Positions 11,340 through 21,197 of a stretch of 64,000 nucleotides of DNA are shown here, piece after piece; within the stretch, counting starts at the first letter, position 1; each line of letters opens with the position of its first letter. The stretch covers positions 3,348,001 to 3,412,000 of the forward strand of contig NC_003282.8 of assembly GCF_000002985.6 (NCBI RefSeq). The letters are read 5' to 3'. The notes under the pieces are model-generated. The model did not search any database. It was not told the DNA's origin and saw only the letters and a list, made by a program, of their open reading frames with translations. Made by a program: the position numbers and the translations under genes. Source of the DNA: Caenorhabditis elegans. Lineage: Eukaryota > Nematoda > Chromadorea > Rhabditida > Rhabditidae.

Positions 11340-11590
11340 TCAACTAACAACATGTAGAGCAGAAAATTTCACACATTTTCTCAGTTAAAAACTTTTTTCT
11401 ACCTCTAACCCCTGCATAGATACGCGTTTGAAGCTAAAGAGCAAAAGAATGTGAAGGGAGAGAGACGCAGGATGTGTCTGCGTCTCCCCTCCTCCACGCT
11501 CTCTGGCTTCCCAGCTAAACAGCGTGTATCTCTGGAACGGTATGAGATAGAGCGATGAGGTAAGAGACAAAAATTAATAGAATTTTATTT
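11340..11590. repeat. Palindromic MITE, GAGACGCAG family
   Basis: The core GGGAGAGAGACGCAGGATGT...CTGCGTCTCCCCTCC (11455-11492) is flanked by CAACTAACAACATGTAGAGC on the left and TCTCTGGAACGGTATGAGAT on the right. Confidence 0.72.
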
Positions 11591-12349
11591 TCTATTCGAA
11601 AATGAATTAAGCTTCCTAGTTTATAAAGAATTAGAATTGATTTTTTCAAAATTAAAAAAAAAACATTCAATTTCAATTCCGAATCACTTCCTCATCAAGT
11701 AATTCAAAAAATTTCGTTTCGGCGCAATCTAACCTTGTTATTTCATTAATAACTCCGGGGGGGGGGGGAGACTTTATTCAATTTTCCCCTGTCAATTGAC
11801 TTAATTTATTCGCTTTTCGCCTACCACCAGACCAATATTTTTCCAACCACCCAAATTTAGTAATTTTTCCGTTTTTTTCTGATATTTTTAGGTTAAAATA
11901 CCTATTTTTTGGGTCTTCTTGGAGCATTTCAATATTTCACCAATAGAGTGCACTTGTAACATTTGGTCAACGGAAAATTTGAAGCCAATAATAAAAATTT
12001 ATGAATTTTCAATGATTTTACTTAACTCTCAATGGTGGAAAAAATCCACAATTTTGGTTATTTTCTCATTAGGGCGCACTTACAACATGCGATCGGCGGA
12101 AAATTTGAATTTTTGGGTCAAAAGGTTGTTTTTGCACGGTTTTTTCAATATTTCCTGTGCAAAAAGATTACTTTTCTGACTGATTTTCACCTGAAAAACT
12201 GAAATCGCAAAAAAAAATGTGTTTGTTTTCCACAAAAAATTAATTGTATTCAACGTAAATTTGGATTTTACCTGTTTTTTTTTTTGGAAAAACTAACATT
12301 TGATTTCATAGATTAATATCTACGTCAGTGTATTTTTCTCAAACATTAC

Positions 12350-12740
12350 CAAAACTTGTTGAAAATTGTCGAAAATTTTTCGAAAACTATCGAAAATTTG
12401 CTGAAGGTTGCCGAAGTTTCCAGAAATTTGTCAAAAACTTCTGAATTTTGCTGAAAATTTAACGGAAGTTGCCGTAAACTGGCAAAACCTGCCAAAAACT
12501 TCAGATATTTCTAGAAAGTTGCAACTAATTGTCGAAACTTGCCGAAATCTGTCGAACGTTATAGAAAGCTGCCAGTAGTTGCTCAATATTGCTGAAAATT
12601 GTAGAAAATTGAATGAAAGTTACCAAATAAATTCTTAAAAACAGTCGAAAGTTGTCGAAAGTTATAGAAAGTTGCCAATATTTGCCAACTTTTCCTGGAA
12701 GGTTGCTCAAAATTTGCCAAAAATTAACGAATTTTCCCAA
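12350..12740. repeat. TTGTCGAAAGTTGCC short-period array
   Basis: Same irregular 11-12 bp period as the array at 9670-10200. Open frames through it (for example minus strand 12525-12743) reflect repetition, not a gene. Confidence 0.75.
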
Positions 12741-13209
12741 CAAAAAAAACTGCGAAAAACCTCAAAAGCCACTATTTTTCATTGAGCAGCAAATTTCTTT
12801 TTTTTTTTTTTTTTTTTTGAAAACCAGAAAAGGGAAAAATCATATTAAATTTCCAAATGTGAGGTAATAATTTCGGTTACCGGAAATTAGATTTTTAGTG
12901 TGTGCCGCCTTGGAAATTTCCCCCCAAAAATAGTTGCCACTTCCGTCCTTGGAGGCCCTTTTTTCAAGACAAATCAGCGATTTTCGTTCTACGAAATTTA
13001 TTTTCACCTGTCGAGTAGTAGTTCAAAGTCAAATGACGTTAGTAGGTTACGCCTACTTATAGGTATACTTCAGATGTCAGTAGAGCATTCGAAAAATTTT
13101 TTTCTTCAAATTTGAGTAGAATTTAAAATTTCAACCATTTTTGCTATGGCACGCTTTAACCAAAAGATTATGGAATTTTCTAAACGTTTTAGACAAACTT
13201 ATTTTTATT

Positions 13210-13530
13210 GATTGGCTTCTATCGCGAAAACTAGCAGAGCTAGAAAAAAGTTTTCATCTTCCAAAATGTACAGCAAAAAATTTCACATAATTTGTTAGTT
13301 GATAACTTTTTCCTACCTCTAACCGCTACGCAGTTACACGCGTTTTAGATGTGACGACAGGAGAGAGAGAGAGAAAGAGTTTGGGGTGAGGGGAGACGCA
13401 GTGTGGCTCTGCGTCTCCTCCCCTCCCCTCACCCCGCGCTCTCTTGCCCTCTTCCAAGATCTTCCAAGGTGGTTATCTTTGGAGTCGTTATAGATAGAAA
13501 TACGGTGTAAAAACCGAAAATGTTTAGAAT
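13210..13530. repeat. Palindromic MITE, GAGACGCAG family
   Basis: A well-preserved core, GTGAGGGGAGACGCAG...CTGCGTCTCC (13385-13420), with GCTAGAAAAAAGTTTTCATC and GTTATAGATAGAAATACGG arms. Confidence 0.72.
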
Positions 13531-14084
13531 TCGATTGTCTATTAGATTTCAAAAAGAAAAAATATTTTCAAAAAAAAATTGTTTCTTAATTTTCTAAAAT
13601 TTTTAATTTATATTAATTTTCAGGCAATTACGTCATAACTCCTATTTTTTCAGAATAATGAGTTTTCCCTTTGATTCCTATTAGCATGTGGTTTTTGACT
13701 TTTTTTTAGCGGGATCTGGTTCACTATATTAGTCAAACACCTTTTTTCTCAAAAACTGCACATTTTCAGCCGTTTTCTCAAAACTTTTAAAGTTTTTAGA
13801 AATGTTTATTCCAGTCTAAAGTAGCTTTATATAAACGAATCTTAATTTAATTTTATGTGGTTAGAGAAACGTTAGAAATTCTCCAACCAGGCACCAAATT
13901 TATCATATTTTTTCTATTTTCCCACATATCCACATGACCGGTCGGCTTTGAAGACGTTCAGTTACTCATTTCGTATGCGAAATCATTTGGATGTTTTTTT
14001 GGCGTAAAGTTTTTTTTGGAATTTCTGAAAAAACAAATTAATTTTTTAATTTTTAAAATTTCAAATTGCAGTCTATAGAAAATT

Positions 14085-14330
14085 TGATTCTTGTCAACTT
14101 CTTTTCTTGGCTCATTTGTCTTTTTTTAAACCAAATACGCGCTTCACAATGCGAAGGAGAGAGCGTGGGGTGAGGGGAGACGCAGACACAGCCTGCGTCT
14201 CCCCTCACCCTACAATCTCTTCAAACCTCCGTAACTCTGCACCCGTTATAACTACAAAAAAGTTGTCAACTGAAAGAATGCTCAAAATTGTCATCTTTAT
14301 ATTTTGCTAGTTGACAATTGTTTTATATCA
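14085..14330. repeat. Palindromic MITE, GAGACGCAG family
   Basis: The cleanest copy. TGAGGGGAGACGCAG and CTGCGTCTCCCCTCA (14170-14208) pair around a 7-bp centre. The outer arms carry TTGTCAACTT and AGTTGTCAACTGAAAGAATG. Confidence 0.78.
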
Positions 14331-14689
14331 CTGCTAGTTTTTGCGTTAAGTCACTCTCAAGTGACCACCTACGAATTAAATTTTCTTAATTAAATTTGCC
14401 AAAAAAAATTGATTGGATTTGGTCAACAGCCAACTTTTAGAGGTTTCATGTCAAAATTACACTGATCTATAAATTTCATGTTGGTAAATGATCAAAAATC
14501 GAGCAAATTATTCAATAAATGAATGTAAAAATGAGTGATCACTAGCTTGTTTATAGTTTTCAACAGGAAAAATAAAATAATTGATTTTATGATTATTGAG
14601 CATTTTCCTGGTGTTTTCCCCAAGTTTTTTTTCGTATTTAGTCTCATTTTTCTTTTTGGTTTCCCACGAGACTTCCTATAAACCTGCAA

Positions 14690-15310
14690 AAAACCTCTCG
14701 TAAATCCACAAAGACCACTGTAAATTTACATAGAATCTCACGTAAATCCACATGACCCCCATGTGAACCTTTACAAATTTTAAACCCCGTAAAACCCCGT
14801 AACACATGGCGACCGCAAATCTACACAAGGTGACCCGTAAATCCACACAAAACTTCCCGTAAATCTATACCAGTTTTTTTTGCAAACCCACAAAGGACCA
14901 CCGTACATTCATTGAGGTACTCTCGTAAAACTACATAAGAGTTTCCCGTAAATCCACAGAGTACTACTCGTAATTCCACACAGATACTCCGTAAATCTTT
15001 AAAAATATCTGCGTAAATCTACGCAGTATCTCCCGTAAACTTGCATAGGATTCCGTATATCTACACATGACAACCCGGTAATTGACACAGAACATCCCGT
15101 TAATCCACACAGCACCTCCAGTAAATCTACACCGAGCTCGGCAAATTTGCCGCACACCCCTGCCCTTTATCCTCCTACGACTTTTCTTAAATCAGCATAA
15201 AGCCTCCGTAAATCTACACATCACTTTGTGAATCCACACGTAATTTCCGGTAAATACACACAGCACATCCCCCGTAAATCTACACAGAGCTCCGTATTTT
15301 TTCAACATTT
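14690..15310. repeat. CCGTAAATCCACAC array, upstream of receptor copy 2
   Basis: Counterpart of the array at 6380-6960, with matching landmarks (TTTAAAAATATCTGCGTAAA; TTGCATAGGATTCCGTATAT). A third stretch of the same repeat lies in intron 3 of copy 2 (16480-16830). Confidence 0.85.
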
Positions 15311-15552
15311 TCCCGTCAATTTTACTGCTGTAGCTTGAGCTTTGATGCAGAAAACTAGAAATTCTCAGAATTCCAACCAGAAACACAACATTTCATCTCA
15401 GACTCAAAGGCTCTACATATCATGGGAACTTTTCTGTCACATGAACTTTTTTCTTAGTTTACTCTGCTTGAAATCCTCCAAAACTCTAGAATTTTCTCCA
15501 AAAAATCCTCCAAAACTCTAGAAAAGAGCACGAAGCCCGAAATTTGCACAAC

Positions 15553-18061
15553 ATGTCGTTCGCGGCGAATATGTATCTGTATTTAGCCGAAGGTAACTGT
15601 AGATGTCTGGAAAAAACCGTCATAGATTCCGTTTTTCAGGTGTAGTAATATGTGTGACAAATTTAACGCTGTTATGGTGCATCCTGTCAGATGCTCGGAA
15701 TCGGCGTCGGCGGGAGTTCATACTGGTGGCTTCTCAATCGGTTACAGATATATTTTATGGAGTCGCTTTTATGCTCATCGCGAATCTTAGGCTAGGATTG
15801 TTTTTTGAAAATAAATGTGAGTTTTTTTTTTCAATTTTTTTCTCTAAATACAATTGAAAATTCAATTCTAAACATTTTTGTATCTTACACCATATTTCTA
15901 TCTCTTACCGCAACAGAGTTACACGCGTTTTAGACGATAGGAGAGAGAGAAAGAGTGTGTGGGTGAGGGGAGACGCAGTGGTACACTGCGTCTCTCACTC
16001 TCCCGCACTCTCTCCTTCCCCGCGCTTCAAGCTACTGTAACTCTTCAATCGTGAGAGCTAGAAAAAAGGTTCCAACTGAAAAATGCTCCAAATTTTGAGC
16101 TGCACACTTTGACAGTCTGTCTAGCTTCTCCAGATTTTGAGATAAACCCTTATTAAATTACTTTTTTCCAGTAACCCTCACAGTATCCACCTCCGAATGT
16201 GCATTCATCCCTGCTCTGTGGCTTCACAACATGGCAACCCCATTACTGGGCCTCTTGCCATTTACAACATCGATCAACTTCCTCGTGTGCTCTGTTGCTC
16301 CGCTATGGTACATGAGAGCCACCCATTTGTACACATTTTTCTTGCTCTCAGGTGAGTTGTTGGCACTTTGAAATATTGAAAAATGAGCAAACTAGACGTA
16401 TGTCAGGAATGTGGGAGCTATTAGAATAGAGTTTAAAAGGATCAAAAAGTTCAGAGTCTATACAAAAAGTATGCAGCACAGAGCAACCTCCGTAAATCCA
16501 CACAGTTTTTAGTAAATTTGAAAAAAAAAGCCAGGTATATTTACTTGAGGCTCCTTAAAATTATACAAGGTTTCGTATATTCAAACAACGTACAGTAAAT
16601 CCAAACACCCTCTCGTAAATCTACACAGAATTCCGTAAATCCACACAAGCTTTTTCGTAAATCGACATAAACTCCCGTGAATCCACATAGCCTCTCGTAA
16701 ATCTACACAGTTTCTGTCTTATTTCGACAAAACCCTTTGTATATTCACATAGGACTCTCGTAAATGTACGCAAAACATGTGTGCCTCCGTAAACCTACAT
16801 GAGCTAGACTTAAATATTTTAGTTCATTCAAACATAAACTACACTAAACCCGCTCTACCATTTTTGTGGGAGCTCACGTAAACTACAAACTGCAAACTAT
16901 AACAACTACAAACTACAAACTACAACTTACAAACTATAGCATTCTTGCAGCTCCGTTCACAATCGCCATGTTCTTAACCTCCATCAACGCGGTTCTACTA
17001 ATCAACGTGAACACCCAAATCGCGGCGCTTTGCATTGCAGCCAACGGAGCCGCCCATCACATTGTCTACCATATAATGCTATTTTTCCGAATCATCGCTA
17101 ACATGGCATCTGCAGTTATCTACTTTGTAATTCTTCTGTATTTGAAGAAAAGTCAAGGCGGCGCGCTGAAAGAGCTCTCTCCCCAACAGCTGAAAATGCA
17201 TCGAAATGCGAAAATCACGCTGGGCATGGTTACGACTAACTCGATGATTTTGTTGTTGTTCCCGGATATTTTGCTATTCGCGAATCCATGGAACATCACA
17301 AAGTTCTACTCAACACCGCTGTACACTATGACTCTGAGCAAAGTAGGCTACCTTCGGTTAATCTCAAAATATAGGGAGATAGAAAAACGTTGTCATCTGG
17401 AAAAATGTAAAACATAAAATTTGGAGCATTTTGTTAGTTGGAAACTTTTTTCTAGCTCTATCCACTGCAGAGATGGCAGGCTTTGAAGTTAAGGCCTAAG
17501 ATAGTGCGGTGGAGTCTGCGTCTCCCCTCACTCCATACTCTCGACGCCCGCAGCTAAAACTCATATATCTCTAAAGGGGTGAAAGATAAAAGCATGGTTC
17601 AAGAGAGAAAAGTTAATAGAATTCAATTTTCTACCTATTGAAAAATTAAACTTTCGAAATTTCGAAAAGAAAAATTCAGAAATTTTTTTTCAGACTATGG
17701 TGAACTTCATGATCTACATGATTCGATACCGTGAGCTCCGAAACATCATTCTTTTCAAAATCATCGCCTGCCTTCCTCAAAAATGGTCGATACCACTGGC
17801 GATGAAGCTTCGGAGCACCGCCGAAGCCTCAAATGCGCCGAAAAGTGCGTTTCAGACACGATCCTCGGTTCAGACTGAGAGAGTTGGTAGAAGTGAGTTT
17901 GAAATTGTTTAGAAAATTAAATTAATTTAGTTGCAGCATCGCCGAGGAAGAGCATCGTTCCACGCTCTGGATCTATCGTTGGAATTCAAAAACCTCGAGT
18001 TTTACAACAAGAAATTTCCAAAGGACCACTACATTTACCGCCGTTGCCAAGCCGATTCTGA
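15553..18061 (+). CDS. Nematode chemoreceptor-type 7TM GPCR, copy 2
   Basis: Tandem paralogue of the gene at 7057-9533, about 8.5 kb downstream on the same strand. Exons: 15553-15592, 15640-15816, 16172-16351, 16951-17342, 17694-17844 and 17937-18061, about 354 residues. Exons 1-4 and 6 have exactly the same lengths as in copy 1. Exon 5 is 9 bp longer (CLPQKWSIPLAMK against CLPPTPLAMK), an in-frame change. Exon 2 differs by a few substitutions (CVTNLTLLWC, DARNRRRREF). Exon 4, its 5' flank and exon 6 look identical to copy 1. Intron 3 is 599 bp against 205 bp because of an added CCGTAAATC array. Reading through the last intron would end the protein EFEIV at 17912. Preserved frames argue that both copies are functional. 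The receptor family is unsure and the ligand unknown. Confidence 0.82.
16480..16830. repeat. CCGTAAATCTACACAG array in intron 3 of receptor copy 2
   Basis: About 350 bp of the same degenerate unit as the upstream arrays. Copy 1 has only a trace (7917-7935). It accounts for most of the intron length difference between the paralogues. Confidence 0.75.
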
Positions 18062-18221
18062 TTTGTTTATTGTTTTTGGAGAAATAAACATGTTTTATTC
18101 AATTTTTATTTGAAAAGTAGAATTTTTTCGCGGAATTCTGGGCAAGCCTGAATTTTTAATTAATTTACCAGGAAATTGAGTTTTTTTTTATTTAGGAATG
18201 TTTTCTTCCTGGGAACAGCTA

Positions 18222-20271
18222 CAGTGCATTTTTTTCCAACTTCCACGACTTTAAAGGCGCGCGCATTTTCGCGCAATGGTCTCGCCACGCGCATCCCATT
18301 GATTTGTTGAGCGCGTGGCGAGATCAATGACGGGAGGCCTTCATTCCGAGAGGACAAACTTTTAGGGTGGCAAAGTATTTTTGGGGACAAAGTATCCAAA
18401 GTGACATGGTATCCAGTCGACAAAGTGCCATTTGTCTCTGACCGGGCGTATCTTCGGTGACAAACTTTTTCAACTAGCTTTTTATATATATTTCTCGATC
18501 GATTTTTGTTTTTTTTTTCACTGGAATAAGTTTTTTCATGTAATTTTCAGCGGATTTTCGGCCTTGACTACTCACAATTGAATGTATGAACAATGATCTT
18601 TTGGGAAAATACTGTAAAACGTCCAACTAACTTGGAATATCGTAAGATTTTTCCTTATAATCTGATCCTTAAGCTCCGAAGGATCACAGGGGGTACCTCC
18701 TGATGATCTGATCCTTCAGCTCCAAAGGATCAGAAGGGTACCTCCTGGTGATCTGATCCTTAAGCTCCGAAGGATCACAGGGGGTACCTCCTGGTGATCT
18801 GATCCTTCAGCTTCAAAGGATCATAAGGGTACCTCCTGGTGATCTGATCCTTCAGCTTCAAAGGATCAGAAGGGTACCTCCTGGTGATCTGATCCTTAAG
18901 CTCCGAAGGATCACAGGGGGTACCTCCTGGTGATCTGATCCTTCAGCTTCAAAGGATCATAAGGGTACCTCCTGGTGATCTGATCCTTCAGCTTCAAAGG
19001 ATCAGAAGGGTACCTCCTGGTGATCTGATCCTTCAGCTTCAAAGGATCAGAAGGGTACCTCCTGGTGATCTGATCCTTCAGCTCCGAAGGATCAGAAGGG
19101 TACCTCCTGATGATCTGATCCTTCAGCTTCAAAGGATCATAAGGGGTATAAATGCAATAAATCAAGCAAAGTTGATACAGGTCCCAGGTTCGAACTTTGT
19201 CTGACAAACTTTTTTTTACTTTGACGGACAGTCCTGAATACACCTATTGAACATTTCTAATAGTCCATAGGATTCCATTTCACCATGCTTTATATCAGTT
19301 TCCGGTAATTTTTGTTTGTCCGCTAAGATACTTTGTCACCCAAAAGTTTGTCATCACGGAGAATTGATCAACTTTGCTTGATTTATTGCTTTTATACCCC
19401 TTATGATCCTTTGAAGCTGAAGGATCAGATCACCAGGAGATACCCCCTGTGATCCTTTGAAGCTGAAGGATCAGATCATCAGGAGATACCCCCTGTGATC
19501 CTTTGAAGCTGAAGGATCAGATCATCAGGAGGTACCCTTCTGATCCTTCGGAGCTGAAGGATCAGATCACCAGGAGGTACCCTTCTGATCCTTTGAAGCT
19601 GAAGGACCAGATCACCAGGAGGTACCCTTATGATCCTTTGAAGCTGAAGGATCAGATCACCAGGAGGTACCCCCTGTGATCCTTCGGAGCTTAAAGATCA
19701 GATCACCAGGAGGTACCTTTATGATCCTTTGAAGCTGAAGGATCAGATCATCAGGAGGTACCCTTCTGATCCTTTGAAGCTGAAGGATCAGATCATCAGG
19801 AGGTACCCTTCTGATCCTTTGAAGCTGAAGGATCAGGTCACCAGGAGGTACCCTTCTGATCCTTCGGAGCTGAAGGATCAGATCATCAGGAGGTACCCTT
19901 CTGATCCTTTGAAGCTGAAGGATCAGATCATCAGGAGGTACCCTTCTGATCCTTTGAAGCTGAAGGATCAGATCATCAGGAGGTACCCTTCTGATCCTTT
20001 GAAGCTGAAGGATCAGATCATCAGGAGGTACCCCCTGTGATCCTTCGGAGCTTAAGGATCAGATTATAAGGAAGAATCTTACGATATTCCAAGTTAGTTG
20101 GACGTTTTACAGTATTTTCCCAAAAGATCATTGTTCATACATTCAATTGTGAGTAGTCAAGGCCGAAAATCCGCTGAAAATTACATGAAAAACTTAATGA
20201 AGGCCATGACGGGACCATTTTGTATAAATGCGCGCGCCTTTAAAGTCGTAGAAGTGAAAAAAAATGCACTG
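18222..20271. mobile_element. 2-kb foldback element with minisatellite arms
   Basis: The outer termini CAGTGCATTTTTTT...CTTTAAAGGCGCGCGCATT and their reverse complement (20229-20271) are each flanked by TA. This fits Tc1/mariner-type target duplication. Inside, sequence at 18540-18675 is the reverse complement of 20045-20190. The bulk of each arm is a 45-bp minisatellite containing CTGATCCTTCAGCTTCAAAGG and GGTACCTCCTGGTGAT. It runs at 18660-19145 on the left and in inverted orientation at 19390-20065 on the right. The arms meet around a roughly 200-bp loop (19175-19370). An extra left-only segment (18290-18530) contains a CTCGCCACGCGC/GCGCGTGGCGAG hairpin. There is no transposase. Confidence 0.88.
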
Positions 20272-20349
20272 TATAGTTTTCATTCATCTTTCAAAATTCA
20301 CCAGCCATGGCTGAAGAAAAATTAAAAAAATTAATTAAAAACTAATTGC

Positions 20350-20548
20350 ATTTCTCACGTGGAGTCAGAAAGTCCTATTTCGCTTTGATCTTCAAAAAAT
20401 GCGGGAGAAGAGACGCACAGACATCTCATCTGATTTCGCATGGTTAAGAGCGTGCTGGCGTCACAATTTTTCTGGAAAAATATTCCCGCATTTTTCGTAG
20501 ATCAAACCGCAATGAGACAGCCTGACACCACGTGTCTTAATTTAAAAA
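20350..20548. repeat. Inverted-repeat element, TGCGGGA family, copy A
   Basis: The ends are CACGTGGAGTCAGAAAGTCC and GACAGCCTGACACCACGTG. Internally AAAAATGCGGGAGAAGAGAC pairs loosely with ATTCCCGCATTTTTCGTAG. A close relative is at 57170-57360. Confidence 0.65.
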
Positions 20549-20789
20549 TTAATTTGTCCCACTTTCTCTCCCTTTGTACAAGTTTCTACTGTCAAAAGTT
20601 ACGTAGAAGTTGCGAAACTGCAATTGATAAGAGTGCATCTTCATTTCTCTTTGCACAGGCTATGCAAAATCAAGTTTTCCACCGATTTCTATGTATTTTT
20701 TTAATTTTTTTTTCCACAAAATATCGATATTCCCTCCATTTCATAATTTTCGCAGATTTTTTCCCCGAAAAACCAGCGGAAAATCAGGT

Positions 20790-21197
20790 AATCCAACCCA
20801 AAGAATCTCTGCGTCTCCACCATTCGCCACACTGTCTCGCCGCCCCAGCGCTGTGCAAACGCGCTCCACGACATTCGACTGGTCTCTCGCTCGGCCGATG
20901 TTCGATTTTTGGCCACCGGCACCCACTGTATTCTTTCGCCTCTCCGCACTTTTTTGATCTTTTCCCATGGGAAATTTGCTGAAAAAACGCATTTTCCACC
21001 TCGTTTTGTCTGATAATCTCTGAAAAATCTGGAAAATCCCATAGAAAATTCCCAAAAATCGATATTTCTCACCTCAAACTCGTCCTACACATTTAATTGC
21101 CAATTTTTTCGGTTTTCATGTTTTTTCGCAGTATTTTTTCTTCACAAATTCTCATTTTATACCTATTTCCTCGTAAACTCCCCGATTTTTTTCCAGA
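20790..21197 (+). promoter_or_regulatory. Probable vha-19 promoter and trans-splice site
   Basis: About 250-400 bp upstream of the vha-19 ATG lies a CT-rich, relatively GC-rich patch: TCTCTGCGTCTCCACCATTC, GTGCAAACGCGCTCCACGAC and TCTCTCGCTCGGCC. T-runs follow. TTTTTTTCCAG ends two bases before the ATG, as expected for a spliced-leader acceptor. The role is inferred from position and composition only. Confidence 0.45.

Larger units (their letters stand above)
9534..15552. other. 6-kb gene-free repeat region between the receptor copies
   Basis: No supported exon was seen on either strand. The contents are two TTGTCGAAAGTTG arrays, four palindromic MITEs, a CCGTAAATC array at the right end, a poly-G run near 11758 and a poly-T run near 12800. 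The remaining sequence is AT-rich without recognisable features. Confidence 0.6.

Noticed and set aside
19180..19205. AGGTTCGAACTTTGTC, resembling a tRNA B-box
   Set aside because: It lies in the loop of the foldback element. No A-box or cloverleaf stems surround it.
18911..20040. Open frames on both strands encoding repeats of LKLKDQITRRYPSDP
   Set aside because: They are a by-product of the 45-bp minisatellite, whose unit length is a multiple of three. There is no start context, splice sites or unique sequence.
20440..20982. 180-codon plus-strand open frame upstream of vha-19
   Set aside because: It runs through an inverted-repeat element and then the CT-rich promoter patch. Its composition follows the DNA repeats, and overlapping frames on the other strand are equally open.
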